Shown: positions 22,746 to 32,904, numbered from the stretch's first letter. The stretch is DNA of 50,118 bases from an uncultured Eubacteriales bacterium (GCA_902797685.1 CADBTQ010000090.1:1-50118), one strand, 5' to 3'. Program-made: numbers and translations. Notes: generated from the letters alone by a model not told the origin.

Positions 22746-25700
22746 ATGGAGTTCACAGAAGGAAAAGCTAACTTGAAAAAAACTATATTAGCAAATGGGC
22801 AACATCAAATGATTATTCGCACTTCCGCGCCACAAACGAGAGTCAATGATGTTAATACCCAAGTTGCGGAAACACGCGACAGTGAAACCACTGATATAGA
22901 GTTTCCCAATATAACTTCTTATTACATTAAAAACGGCACTACATATTCTGGGGAAGAAGAGAACCTAGTTACGAATGGAAACAACGTTTCGCGTGCCTAT
23001 TATACCATAAACATTAAAAGCATCGGTAACTTTAGCGTACCGACGTTAGTCAAATTGTGTGTTAAGTTGTCGGGGCCATATGATGTTATCAGGGTATACA
23101 ATGAAGATCTTTCTATACAATTGGACAAGATCAAATATGATTCCACTAGCGGGTACTATATTTGTGATGTAACCAAAGCGTTTATGGATAATAAATCGGC
23201 AACCATTTGTTTCGCCAGTAGCAGCAGTGCGTCTACGTTTATTTATTCCGAGTACGCTGATGACGACAGTAATTATCCGTATGCTGAGGTGACTTATATC
23301 CCTGATCAGGCGGTAGAGGAGCATCAGCAATACATCACAGGTACTGTTGGTGATAAGGTTTCGTATAGTGTCAATGTGCGTACAGGAAAGGTGAGAGTGG
23401 CAGTTCAAGACATCGCATTAGAAGGATACAATCTGCCCCTTGATTTGACACACGTTCATATGCCCAATTATCCTGTATCAAACAATATAGAGAGTTGCGG
23501 CAAGACATATCAGCATCTCGGTTGGAAACTGAATTATCAACAGTACCTAAAACTAGATAGTAATAACTACGTATATATAGACGCAGCAGGCGACAAACAT
23601 ACGTTCGTTTTGGCCGATAATGCCGATAGCGTGGCGCCGTTGTTTTATGATATGGATAAATCGGGGCTCCTCTATGATCCAGCAGATTCAAGCATAACGG
23701 ATGTTAACGGCAATAGACTTGTCTTTGTGGGCGGTTGTCTCAAACACTTCGTTGACAAGTATAATAATACCCTAACTCTCAATTATGGTACGGGTAGTAA
23801 TGCAACCCGTGTTTCTTCTATCACGGACGGTATGGGTAGAACGACTTCATTTACCTATACGACTTCGGGAACGAACAGATATTTGTCAAAAGCAACAAGA
23901 CCGGATGGCAAAATAATCACCTATACCAAGAATATACTTGGACTTCTTAGTAAGATTACCTATGACGGGAAAATAATAGAGTTTATATATAATAGCAACG
24001 GATTTATAACCTCAATAACTTGTTATGGGCAAGAAAAAGTTGTATTCGACTATGGTGATTCCGGGCAAGCGATCGGAATAAAAAACTATTTCGTGCAAAG
24101 TGGGGTTACGACCTTGACCCACTCGCTATCTTTTACTCGTAACCCATACGTTGTTGCAGTAACAAATGAATTGAGCACCACCATACTCTATAAGTTTGAT
24201 GCGGAAGGATTATTCGTCGGATCTGCAGAAACGGACGGGAACACCCGGGGGCTCATTTCAACATACTGTACAGACAATTTGTCTCATTCTACCGCATTTA
24301 CTCAGTTATCTAATATTGCACAAACTATGCTAAGTGGGAATAGCATCGTTTCATCTGGCACAAACATTACTCAGCGAGAATTAAACGTTACCGCAAATAC
24401 CTATTCTCTTAGGGCAGGGATAGATTATGTTGTTTCGGCATTTGGCCATTTTGAAGGGGTTGAATCATTTGATACTGCTACATATGCTACTTTGTGCATC
24501 ACGTTGGGGTACATGGAAGCACCAAATGATTATAGTAATATTTTGGAGGTTTATCAAATACTCGTGTTCAATCCGCAGGACGGAGAAACACAGTTTGTTG
24601 CAAAAAAGATTCGTATTCCAAAGAACAACTATCCTTGGTATGTGAGAATTGATGTTACGCTCAATAATGCGCCTAATGGTGCACAATTTGTCTATCACAG
24701 TGTTAATATACAGGAATCAACCAATTCTATAGAGTATGACTGTATAAGGGGGTTAACAGAGTCCGTCTTTGGCCCTGTATGCTCTATTTGGAGAAAGCCT
24801 AATGATAGCAGTGGTAGTTACGAACACTGGTATCATGTTTACCGGCCTTTGCGGATAACATACACTAATAATAATAACCAAACAGAAACCATAGAAGAGT
24901 CTGATTATACGTACTTTGACGCGTATTATAATCAATTGACTAGACGCAATTATTCAAGTACATCACGTTACAATGTTTGGATCAACAACGGGAAACGTCT
25001 TATCCAAAACGCAAAAGCAACGCAGTTAATATTCTTCGCAGGACGAACGACAACTGTGCATACCCACGACATTGGACGAGGTGGCATAGTCCATTTTGAT
25101 TCTTCTGCTCGTGATTTACATTACATCAAACACTGTGTTTATGGCACGAACCCAGTCATCCAAGAATTTTCTGAAAACCAGAGGACAAAAGTAAACAATG
25201 ATGTCACCGATAATCCTGTTATCCAGCGAAGCATAACCCATCGCAATAGTATCCTTGATGTTTCTATGCAGGAGAGTTATTTCGTGCAGTTCCCACCAAA
25301 TTCGCAAGGGGGGAATGACATTTATCATACCACTTCAACTTATACTATGCATATTATTTGTAGGTACACTTACAACACCTATGGCAACGTAACTAGCATA
25401 GAAAAAGAGGCTGTAGAAACAAATGAAATAATCCGCCAGATTTTTCAGTATAATAATGGCATATTATTGTCAAGTTCTTCTCCTTCTGGTTTGACAACCA
25501 ATGTGCATAGTTTTGTTCACCAGACCAATACCGGCAATGTGGTACAGGACAACATTCCATTTGATGCCAACACGGATACTGTCATTATCACGGATTATGA
25601 AACGGGAAATAACGAGCGGGTTGATCAAGTAAAAACAGATATACCCGCAGATCTGACTGCAAGCGGGCAAAACACTGAAACCACAGCTTCTTTAGCGTAC

Positions 25701-28070
25701 GCATATAGCGGCTCCAACCTATTGTCGGTTATGCGTCAACATACAGAGTCATCCGTGGTGATTGATGATCTTGCTTATCAATATGATAATGATCAATACG
25801 GGCTAATGAGCGGGTACAAGATCAACGGTACGCAGATTAGAACGATCGATAATAGCTTTACGGCAACGGGCTCCTCTTCCTCGACTATCATACGTGGAAC
25901 GACATTAACACAGTCATATGATCGTCACGATAGACTTGTAGAAACACGTTCGGGGGTAGCTCTTAATCTTCGTTGCCAATTTGCCGGTGCTCCGGACGGT
26001 TCTACTGCTGTCGCGGTAAATCCTGATGCTTTTTCGGCAGATCCTTTGCGAAAAACTCGAGACGCCACGACTAATTGCAATACAACTTATTCATACGATA
26101 CTTCAGGCAATGTAACGTCGATCTTGACAAAAAAGAGCGGAGTCGATTATATTGCGATCGATTCTCAGTATGACGAACTATCGCAAGAGACTCAGCGAAC
26201 TACAGTTGTGGATGGCGATACCATTACAGAGAGTTTTACCCACACCTCAGTTTTTGCACCCGTTGTCAGTACAACACAAGTCGATGTTGAAAGCACTAAC
26301 ACTCAAGTTCACCAAAGCGGAATGAGCGCCGACCAGGATAAACTGTATTTGGTATCCAAGAGAAAAGACGTTTTAGGTCGTTTGACATCAACTTCTACTA
26401 TCATCTCGGATGCGTCTATCAACAAGGGCGTGGGTTTGGATCAAGATTATGTAGTTAATACGTCTTTGCCCTACAGTACCAAATTCCAAACAATAGAGCT
26501 CAACCACGCCGATATGCAACCGGCAGTTTATACGACGCTATACACGGAATATTATAAATATGATAAGGCAGAAAACATTACGGCAATTAACACTCAACCT
26601 AATTCTTCTCCGAAAAAGCTCTACTCTTACGACAAACTCGGTAGGCTATTGACCGAATGCAACAATGACTTCAGCATGCGAAACAATATAGCCTACACCT
26701 ATGACGCAGGTGGCAACCGCCGAACTTCCACGTTGACAACTAATCTCGGTGCAGTAACTAGTCGAAAATATATTTATGCGAATGATTGGACCGACAAGTT
26801 GATGCAAATACAGGAAACGAGCTATGGATCAACGACCAACTATAACTTTGTATACGACGCATACGGCTTTCCGACGACTTACAAAAACAACTCGATGTCG
26901 TGGACCAGGGGTTCCCTGCTAAATGTATATGAAAAGGATAATCGAAGCTTCGTATTTCAATACAATGCCTATGGTATTCGCACTCAAAAACAATGTGGGA
27001 CAGCGACAACACAATACAAAGTCAATCAAACGCAACTACTCGCCGAAAAACGCACGGCAGAAGGGAATGTTACCAAAATAACCTACACCTATGCCAATGG
27101 CGAGATAGTTGGATTGGTTGTAGACGGCGTTTCCTATCATTATCTCAAGAATGCGTTTGGTGACGTGGTAGCAATTTACAATTCCGACAATAGTCTTGTT
27201 GCGCAATATCGATATGACGCTTGGGGTAATGTGTTAGTTCTTAGGTCAAACGGTCGCCCCGACATCACCGCTTCGTCTATCGGGAATATCAATCCAATTC
27301 GTTATCGCAGTTACTATTACGACAGCGATATAGGGTTCTATTATTGCCAATCGCGATACTATGATCCGGATACTGGGCGTTGGATCAGTCCTGATAGTAT
27401 CCGCTATCTTGATACGGATTCCTTAGGGGAGTTGAACCTCTTTGCGTATTGTGGGAATAATCCAGTGATGGGTGTGGATCCATGTGGAACTATGCCTAAT
27501 TGGGCTAAATGGCTGATTGGAGGAGTTGCATTTGCTGGTGCAATAGCATTAACTCTGTTAACTGGCGGTGCGCTCATGCCCGTGGTGGTTGGTATGGTAA
27601 CAAGTGTTGCTATTTCTGCATCAATACAAGGGTTGGTTGCAGCAACGGAGAAAAATGACGGATGGGACTGGGACGCTTTTAAGCAAGGTGCAGTTGATGG
27701 TGCGGCAGATGGCGCAATGTGGGGAGGCATTTTTGCGTTGGGTGGCTCAATATTGCGTACGATAAAAATGGTTAGAAACGGCGTCGCAATCGGAGAGAAT
27801 ATGACTAGGGTTACACAATTAGCAGCTAAGGGTGGGCAAATTACATATAAAGGGATGCCCGGCTATAACGTTATTAAAGCCATTGGCGGTGAAAATACAG
27901 CAAGGTATTTATCCATGCAACACAACAAGGCATTTATAGAAAGAATGATGCGTTGGAACATTTCATTGATTGATTTCGGAATAGATACTATACGGCCATA
28001 TAGAAGCTTTTACTATCTTATGGAAACAATCGTTTCCAGCGGTTATGCGTATGTTACAATTATGTACTGA
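22746..28070 (+). CDS. RHS-repeat polymorphic toxin
   Basis: 1,774 residues. The N-terminal 150 residues include a DNRLRE-like beta domain with no signal peptide. Numerous YD-repeats follow (for example YDGKII, YDRHDR, YDKLGR, YDAGGNR), then the RHS core YRYDAWGNV ... YYYDSDIGFYYCQSRYYDPDTGRWISPD ... LFAYCGNNPVMGVDPCG (about 1490-1580). After the core is a glycine- and alanine-rich hydrophobic linker, then a unique C-terminal tip (about the last 90 residues, with GYNVIKAIGGENTARYL and WNISLIDFGIDTIRP) which is the toxin. The family of the tip is not recognised. AAAAAGGAG precedes the ATG at 22746; the in-frame TTG at 22719 is unlikely. The gene after it is the probable antidote. Confidence 0.88.
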   Translation: MEFTEGKANLKKTILANGQHQMIIRTSAPQTRVNDVNTQVAETRDSETTDIEFPNITSYYIKNGTTYSGEEENLVTNGNNVSRAYYTINIKSIGNFSVPTLVKLCVKLSGPYDVIRVYNEDLSIQLDKIKYDSTSGYYICDVTKAFMDNKSATICFASSSSASTFIYSEYADDDSNYPYAEVTYIPDQAVEEHQQYITGTVGDKVSYSVNVRTGKVRVAVQDIALEGYNLPLDLTHVHMPNYPVSNNIESCGKTYQHLGWKLNYQQYLKLDSNNYVYIDAAGDKHTFVLADNADSVAPLFYDMDKSGLLYDPADSSITDVNGNRLVFVGGCLKHFVDKYNNTLTLNYGTGSNATRVSSITDGMGRTTSFTYTTSGTNRYLSKATRPDGKIITYTKNILGLLSKITYDGKIIEFIYNSNGFITSITCYGQEKVVFDYGDSGQAIGIKNYFVQSGVTTLTHSLSFTRNPYVVAVTNELSTTILYKFDAEGLFVGSAETDGNTRGLISTYCTDNLSHSTAFTQLSNIAQTMLSGNSIVSSGTNITQRELNVTANTYSLRAGIDYVVSAFGHFEGVESFDTATYATLCITLGYMEAPNDYSNILEVYQILVFNPQDGETQFVAKKIRIPKNNYPWYVRIDVTLNNAPNGAQFVYHSVNIQESTNSIEYDCIRGLTESVFGPVCSIWRKPNDSSGSYEHWYHVYRPLRITYTNNNNQTETIEESDYTYFDAYYNQLTRRNYSSTSRYNVWINNGKRLIQNAKATQLIFFAGRTTTVHTHDIGRGGIVHFDSSARDLHYIKHCVYGTNPVIQEFSENQRTKVNNDVTDNPVIQRSITHRNSILDVSMQESYFVQFPPNSQGGNDIYHTTSTYTMHIICRYTYNTYGNVTSIEKEAVETNEIIRQIFQYNNGILLSSSSPSGLTTNVHSFVHQTNTGNVVQDNIPFDANTDTVIITDYETGNNERVDQVKTDIPADLTASGQNTETTASLAYAYSGSNLLSVMRQHTESSVVIDDLAYQYDNDQYGLMSGYKINGTQIRTIDNSFTATGSSSSTIIRGTTLTQSYDRHDRLVETRSGVALNLRCQFAGAPDGSTAVAVNPDAFSADPLRKTRDATTNCNTTYSYDTSGNVTSILTKKSGVDYIAIDSQYDELSQETQRTTVVDGDTITESFTHTSVFAPVVSTTQVDVESTNTQVHQSGMSADQDKLYLVSKRKDVLGRLTSTSTIISDASINKGVGLDQDYVVNTSLPYSTKFQTIELNHADMQPAVYTTLYTEYYKYDKAENITAINTQPNSSPKKLYSYDKLGRLLTECNNDFSMRNNIAYTYDAGGNRRTSTLTTNLGAVTSRKYIYANDWTDKLMQIQETSYGSTTNYNFVYDAYGFPTTYKNNSMSWTRGSLLNVYEKDNRSFVFQYNAYGIRTQKQCGTATTQYKVNQTQLLAEKRTAEGNVTKITYTYANGEIVGLVVDGVSYHYLKNAFGDVVAIYNSDNSLVAQYRYDAWGNVLVLRSNGRPDITASSIGNINPIRYRSYYYDSDIGFYYCQSRYYDPDTGRWISPDSIRYLDTDSLGELNLFAYCGNNPVMGVDPCGTMPNWAKWLIGGVAFAGAIALTLLTGGALMPVVVGMVTSVAISASIQGLVAATEKNDGWDWDAFKQGAVDGAADGAMWGGIFALGGSILRTIKMVRNGVAIGENMTRVTQLAAKGGQITYKGMPGYNVIKAIGGENTARYLSMQHNKAFIERMMRWNISLIDFGIDTIRPYRSFYYLMETIVSSGYAYVTIMY

Positions 28071-28083
28071 GGCAGGGTAAAAA

Positions 28084-28383
28084 ATGAGATTAAACAAGTA
28101 TTTTTCGGGGTTGAGAAAATGGGGTGACGTTGAATCATTCCAAAAAGATGATGAGGTGGAAATACATTTCACCTGCAATAAGGGCACCATTGAAATCTAT
28201 TGCTATGGAAACAATATCGGTATTGCTGTCGCAATGCCGAAAAGGTGCGATTATTTGGATTCCGACTTCTTCTCGGAAAGGCAAAAAGAACAAATTGCGG
28301 ATGTGTTGCATTATGGTTATTCCGTGGAGTACAAATGCGCAGCCATAGAAAAAATCATTATCAATACTATGCGGGACAGGTGA
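28084..28383 (+). CDS. probable immunity protein for the RHS toxin
   Basis: 99 residues, starting 13 bp after the toxin stop, soluble and acidic-basic mixed, with beta strands EVEIHFTCNKGTIEIYCYG and a helix near the end. No family is recognised. Position directly after an RHS tip is the main reason for the assignment. The ribosome site GGCAGGG is poor, consistent with translational coupling to the toxin gene. Confidence 0.65.
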   Translation: MRLNKYFSGLRKWGDVESFQKDDEVEIHFTCNKGTIEIYCYGNNIGIAVAMPKRCDYLDSDFFSERQKEQIADVLHYGYSVEYKCAAIEKIIINTMRDR

Positions 28384-28828
28384 TGGACATGCATATTATG
28401 CTTTTGTTGGTATGGCGAAAAATGGTCGAATAGTATTGTTTTTGATAAAACAAGTTGATGATATTCTTTATTATTTGCAGGGTTACGTCATTGACGGCGC
28501 GTGACCGGTTGTGTACAATAGAATAGAGAACAGTATGGACGCCCGCACCCTCTTCCAATGTTTAAGTACCTCTTCTGGTTACCATTCTGGCCGTTCTGCT
28601 GAGCAATCTATGCTTATGATGCGTTCGGTCGCAGGTAATATGGGATTATGTGCCGAGGATATTTGATGATGCTAACGCTTATTTGCGAGAGTAGTGGCGC
28701 ACGCAGAGCATATAGTGGCTTTATTAATTGGTTGAAAGCGGCTTTTGGTTTGTAAGATGCGAGTTGTAAAGTAATTTCTACGGTGTATAATAGAAACGGT
28801 TACTGCAGACGCGACTACACCTCATTTT
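28384..28828 (+). pseudogene. decayed RHS-tip remnant
   Basis: No intact gene. At 28609-28635 the frame encodes YAYDAFGRR, a typical YD-repeat, then stops at once. Nearby short frames (for example SGARRAYSGFINWLKAAFGL before 28755) look like the end of a broken protein. This is what displaced RHS C-terminal modules look like, so an older toxin tip probably stood here. Confidence 0.4.
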
Positions 28829-29017
28829 TTGGTCGGAGGGGGATTCATCCTTTTGTTTTTTTGTTTGTGGTATTTGTTCTCTTTTATATATCACCGAAAG
28901 CGCTCGTGTTCTGACTTCTATTTGCTCCTTATGTTTGGTGGCATCTGTGCCATATCCGCTTTTGGCGTTTTGTTTGCCATCATTACGCTTATAGAGTTTA
29001 TAGTAGTAACGGTATGA
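28829..29017 (+). CDS. small two-span membrane protein (doubtful)
   Basis: 62 codons from a TTG with GGTCGGAGG overlapping the start. It encodes two hydrophobic helices (residues 5-20 and 33-57) separated by a basic loop. It ends 3 bp before the next gene. It could be a small membrane immunity protein, or a fragment; start and reality are uncertain. Confidence 0.35.
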   Translation: MVGGGFILLFFCLWYLFSFIYHRKRSCSDFYLLLMFGGICAISAFGVLFAIITLIEFIVVTV

Positions 29018-29020
29018 GAA

Positions 29021-29950
29021 TTGTCCGTTACACTGGCGCAACACGACAAAGCAGATAATAAAACACTATTCTTAAGAAGATACGCTTATACATTAAGTAA
29101 TACTTATCATGCTACAAAACAAGGAAAAGACAAACGAATACATACCGATAAAATCTTAGATCGTCGATGGGCGGAAAGGCTAATGGCTGGTGAAGTATTC
29201 ATGCGGCTGTTGCAAGAGTTTGGCGTGCAAAATCGGATTAAGAATCAAAACGATCCTGTTTTGTTCAACTACTTTCGTGCTGACCTGCTGGAAGGAGCGG
29301 TAAGGGTTATCCATGACCCCAAGGAGGATGAGGTGTTTTCGATGTTTCCACAAGACTTGCAGGCAGCCATGAGCGGTGGTGCATTGATAGACGTCGGCCT
29401 CGGGCCATGCAATTTGTTTTGTTTGTACAGAATGTCAGTAGACCCAACAACGCATAGGTTTTGTCAACCCGACAATCGGTTGCGGCAATTCGGGGATAGT
29501 GCAGTCATCATTAGAGATTTCAATGCGTTTTTGCTGCGATTGCTGACGGCGTTGCAAAGCGAGTTCCCCAAATACTTCCTTATGCTTGATGAGATGCAGT
29601 ACTATGCGTTGGGAACGACCAGAGAGGTTGCGCCACTGTTTAGCAAAGAGGAAAGCCTTGTTTGGCAAAATGAGACAAGAATTGTCGTTGGCGTGTTGGA
29701 TGGAGATCATCCTTTCAGTAACGGCCGATACCCAATGCAATTGCCCCCTCGAAAAAGGATTATCAACATCGGTGACATCCATGATATTGCGACTTTGGTA
29801 TCTATCGATCAATTGATGACGCACCATTATGCAGTTAAAGTTTCGTATGCTATGGATGCACCACCCGACAGCCCGTATTATTTAATTAAGCGAGATACGC
29901 AAGAGAATATGTCCCACTATCATCCTACTCAGTTAACTGCAATCTTTTGA
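29021..29950 (+). CDS. unknown protein in toxin region (DUF2971-like pattern)
   Basis: 309 residues from a TTG at 29021 with no clear ribosome site. The order CLYRMSVD, then FGDSAVIIRDFNAFLLRL, then FSKEESLVWQNETRIVVG resembles DUF2971-type proteins (a basic strand, later an F-K-E-x-x-x-x-x-E-x-R end), which occur with defence and toxin genes, but this is weak. It is soluble. It may be an orphan immunity or effector left from an earlier RHS tip. The first codons lack a normal start, so the gene may be 5'-truncated. Confidence 0.5.
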   Translation: MSVTLAQHDKADNKTLFLRRYAYTLSNTYHATKQGKDKRIHTDKILDRRWAERLMAGEVFMRLLQEFGVQNRIKNQNDPVLFNYFRADLLEGAVRVIHDPKEDEVFSMFPQDLQAAMSGGALIDVGLGPCNLFCLYRMSVDPTTHRFCQPDNRLRQFGDSAVIIRDFNAFLLRLLTALQSEFPKYFLMLDEMQYYALGTTREVAPLFSKEESLVWQNETRIVVGVLDGDHPFSNGRYPMQLPPRKRIINIGDIHDIATLVSIDQLMTHHYAVKVSYAMDAPPDSPYYLIKRDTQENMSHYHPTQLTAIF

Positions 29951-30006
29951 ATATAAAACATATTTTATACTGCGCACGACTTAAAGAAAATAAAAATGGA
30001 GTATAT

Positions 30007-30123
30007 ATGAATGCCGATGATTATACAATTAAAACATCTCATCTTAATCAGATTCGAGGAATTATTGTTGATTGCGATTTAGTGGAAAAAGGCGGTGATT
30101 TGATTTATCCTATGGTTAATTAA
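30007..30123 (+). CDS. 38-residue ORF, possible orphan fragment
   Basis: The ATG at 30007 has GGAG six bases upstream and encodes MNADDYTIKTSHLNQIRGII then a short acidic tail. No match to any family known to me. It may be the start of a lost immunity gene: the frame closes after 38 codons. The following DNA to 30312 holds nothing I can support. Confidence 0.3.
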   Translation: MNADDYTIKTSHLNQIRGIIVDCDLVEKGGDLIYPMVN

Positions 30124-30312
30124 TCATATTATCGTGGCATCATGTTTCTTTTTCGGAACAATTATTATTGTTATAAAAAGCAGTATAAATTATGATTGGA
30201 AGAACAAATATTTTTTTATTTGTTCATACTTTTGAGGATCCAAAGCTAAACCTGTCTCAATTGACATGCAACTGAAATCTCTGTTCAAAGAGTTCGTGTG
30301 TGTCAATTATCA

Positions 30313-30345
30313 ATGAAAGCCGAGGGTTGCACGCATCCCCCGGCT
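30313..30345 (-). terminator. terminator of the ardA-pcfJ operon
   Basis: On the minus strand AGCCGGGGG pairs with CCCTCGGCT, followed by TTTC. It starts about 10 bp after the last stop of the operon. The T run is short, so efficiency is uncertain. Confidence 0.6.
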
Positions 30346-30354
30346 ATTTGTTAG

Positions 30355-30672
30355 TTACACCCTTATATGTTTGTCGGGCACGTAGGTCTTTTCACCCACA
30401 ACAACGGCTTTGTAGTTTGCTCCATTGATATTGGCGGTAGTGTAGAGAGGTTTGCCTTTGGCGTAAGCGCGTAGGGCGATTTTGTCGGATTCTCTCACTG
30501 TCCCCACGTTTACGTCCATATATTTATCCGTCCCACCTACTTCAAGTATTTCAAAGCCGCAGCTTAATACATAGGACGAGAATTGCCATAGCTTCTCATA
30601 AGCACCTTTGCTATCAAGAATACAGGTTAGATCGTGTTCATTGTCGTATGCAGTTATTCTGTAGTAGTTCAT
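30355..30672 (-). CDS. conserved small element protein, last gene of operon
   Basis: 105 residues from the ATG at 30672 (AAGGAGGATGAA before it). It opens MNYYRITAYDNEHDL, then DSKGAYEKLWQFSSYVLSCGFEILEVG, a pattern frequent in Clostridia ICE operons just after pcfJ, of unknown function. A further RAYAKGKPLY motif and a beta-rich end follow. It begins 11 bp after the pcfJ stop, so it is co-transcribed. Confidence 0.75.
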   Translation of the reverse strand: MNYYRITAYDNEHDLTCILDSKGAYEKLWQFSSYVLSCGFEILEVGGTDKYMDVNVGTVRESDKIALRAYAKGKPLYTTANINGANYKAVVVGEKTYVPDKHIRV

Positions 30673-30683
30673 TTCATCCTCCT

Positions 30684-31991
30684 TTATGCGGCGATCCGCT
30701 TTAACTGTTTGTTGGCATAGGGTAGCCAATTTTCCTTGACGTAGTGTTCCAACTCTTCGCTTGCTTTGTTGTTGTGGTCTCCGTACAGCTGTAATACTTT
30801 GTGTGTTCTCAGGCTGTATTCCATGGTGTAGAACGGGGTGTCTTTGTTGTCTTTCTCTCGTACAAAGAAGATCAGGCTTTCTTCCCGGAGTATCTTTTCA
30901 TCGTAGTTCATTCTCCCTACACAGTGGTGAAGCGTTTCCCCTTCTTTTACCAATTCCTGCGGACTTTGCGCGATGATAACGACGTAGTTGTCTTTGGCTA
31001 TCCGTTCCATCGGTAGATACTTTGCAACAATTCGAGAAAATGCTTCCGCTCTGTTCGCCTTCATTCGTGAGTCTAACTCGATTTGCTTAGTCTTCCATTG
31101 GTCTATCCTTACATCGTGCCAATACTTGAAGTCATGAGGGTAGCGGTTGCGTGCTTCCTGCATATCCAGTCCCAATCCCATACAAGCATGGAGATAGTCG
31201 TCATAGAGGCTTGTTTGTATCTTTTGTTTGTTGAGATATGCGATCAGTTTCTCTTGCTCGCCTCTAAACTCTTCTCGCAAGTCTTTGTATGTGCATCTTT
31301 TTAATTCGCACAGCCCATTTTGCAACCGCTCTTCCTCCTCCACGGGCTTATTCTTTTTGTATGCTTGTATAATGCTGGCTACCCGATAGTAGTTCGTATT
31401 CTTGGTGGCTATGTTTTTTATCAGCCACTTTCGGAAACGTTTATCCTCGGTCGCTAACTTGCATATCTGTGTGCTTTTCCAGCGTTCGTTGTAACCAAAC
31501 TTGATGAGGAACTCAACAACGGGGTACCGCTCGTATTGTTTCAAAAAGTCTATGATTCTATCTGTTTTTAGGTATTGGTACCCACTGTATCGGTATTCGG
31601 GTAGTCTTCCTACAAACTCCGGATTGATAAGGGCAGACCATGGATCGAATCGGTTTTGTAACGCCTCGCCCCATGTGTGGTTGTAATAGTAAACTGTGCA
31701 ACGCGGTATTTCCACACTCCAATCCACTCTGTACCCATACAACCTATAATGTACGATATCCTTGGCGTATCCTATCTCGCTTTGAACGCCGTGCGCTGCT
31801 ACTTGTTTGCATAACCATTGCTTGCGGTAGTTGCGTACCGCTACGGTTATTTTCACCAACTCTTTTTGAATGGTGGTAAGGTAGGAATAGAAACGGGTGT
31901 GTCCCTTTTGGTCTGGATACCATGTAAGATCTTTCTCTCGGATCTTCTTCATTATGTGTTTGGGTATAGGCGTAATCTTGTTCGGGTTCAT
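30684..31991 (-). CDS. pcfJ: PcfJ-like protein
   Basis: 435 residues. The C-terminal third carries the PcfJ core: AQSPQELVKEGETLHHCVGRMNYDEKILREESLIFFVREKD, then a strand with YTMEYS and QLYGDHN. PcfJ proteins are encoded on conjugative plasmids and ICEs of Bacillota; the reaction is not known. The conserved HHCVG and acidic residues are present. The N-terminal half is helical and basic. GGAGGTG six bases before the ATG. Directly follows the pcfK-like gene, its usual partner. Confidence 0.85.
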   Translation of the reverse strand: MNPNKITPIPKHIMKKIREKDLTWYPDQKGHTRFYSYLTTIQKELVKITVAVRNYRKQWLCKQVAAHGVQSEIGYAKDIVHYRLYGYRVDWSVEIPRCTVYYYNHTWGEALQNRFDPWSALINPEFVGRLPEYRYSGYQYLKTDRIIDFLKQYERYPVVEFLIKFGYNERWKSTQICKLATEDKRFRKWLIKNIATKNTNYYRVASIIQAYKKNKPVEEEERLQNGLCELKRCTYKDLREEFRGEQEKLIAYLNKQKIQTSLYDDYLHACMGLGLDMQEARNRYPHDFKYWHDVRIDQWKTKQIELDSRMKANRAEAFSRIVAKYLPMERIAKDNYVVIIAQSPQELVKEGETLHHCVGRMNYDEKILREESLIFFVREKDNKDTPFYTMEYSLRTHKVLQLYGDHNNKASEELEHYVKENWLPYANKQLKRIAA

Positions 31992-32876
31992 CTATCTCAC
32001 CTCCGCATGCTTGAGTTTTCGCAACAGGATATAAAGGTTTTCATCGTCGAAGGTGGCAACGTTGTTTTTCACTTCGCCTGTTTCCATATCCACATTGGTT
32101 TCGGGGCTCGGGTAGTATTGTTCGTTTCCCTCTTCCACAACGACCAAAGGTCTAATGGCAGCCAGCTTTTTGTGGTATTCGTCTGCGCGATGGTAGGGGT
32201 ATCCAATCATGGGCACCCGCGATTCCAGCCCGACCTCCCGACTGCTTAGCGTTAGTCCCACTTGCTTTGCAACAAGCACAGCGTCTTCATCGAAGATTTC
32301 ATAGAAGTCCCCGATACGCATAGCGACTATTTCCTCTTGATACCTTTCTTTGTATTCCCTATATTGGGTGTATAACGGGCTAACCGTTTCTTTTTGGATT
32401 GGGGAAGAATCCGGTGTTTCTTCGTCGTTGTTTTCAGTTGGTGCTGATGGTTGCTCCTCGTCGCGTCCCAACAATTCAAACATGGATTGTTGCGCCGGTA
32501 GAGGTTTGGGTATAGGCTTCGGTATTGCCTGCGCCGTGGGTTTCTGTTTGGCTTCGGGTACGTATTTGTTACCATCGGCGGTGTAAAGCGTCCCAGCGAT
32601 ACTGTCTTCTTCAAAGTAGTGGATAGCCCAGCCAAAGACGGTTAGATCGTCTACGCAAGCCGATGCCGCTCCTTTGTTCGCCATCTTTTTTGCTTCTTCT
32701 GTTGCGTATCTCATAAACCCTTGTAGATCTTTCTTGTTGAGAAGTGTTTTCCCGTCTTTAACGTAGGGTGTTCCGTTGTTGATCTTGTTTGCCAATTCCT
32801 CGGATACGTTATTTTCCAAGTATCGTTTTATTGCGGTATCCGCAATCCCGTCTGTAACTAGATTCAGTGTTCTCAT
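31992..32876 (-). CDS. PcfK-like protein fused to a MutS domain I
   Basis: 294 residues. N-terminal 90 residues (IKRYLENNVSEELANKINN, then GFMRYATEEAKKMA, ASACVDDLTVFGWAIHYFEEDSI) match PcfK. A proline-rich linker (about 105-160) follows. The C-terminal part (about 165-250) has a MutS N-terminal mismatch-recognition pattern: RIGDFYEIFDEDAVLVAKQVGLTLSSRE ... VPMIGYPYHRADEYHKKLA. The rest of MutS (clamp, ATPase) is absent. Such PcfK-MutS_I fusions recur in Clostridia elements; function is unknown. Good AGGAGGT site. Confidence 0.8.
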   Translation of the reverse strand: MRTLNLVTDGIADTAIKRYLENNVSEELANKINNGTPYVKDGKTLLNKKDLQGFMRYATEEAKKMANKGAASACVDDLTVFGWAIHYFEEDSIAGTLYTADGNKYVPEAKQKPTAQAIPKPIPKPLPAQQSMFELLGRDEEQPSAPTENNDEETPDSSPIQKETVSPLYTQYREYKERYQEEIVAMRIGDFYEIFDEDAVLVAKQVGLTLSSREVGLESRVPMIGYPYHRADEYHKKLAAIRPLVVVEEGNEQYYPSPETNVDMETGEVKNNVATFDDENLYILLRKLKHAEVR

Positions 32877-32904
32877 TTCATACCTCCTTTTTCTGTTTTA
32901 AGGA

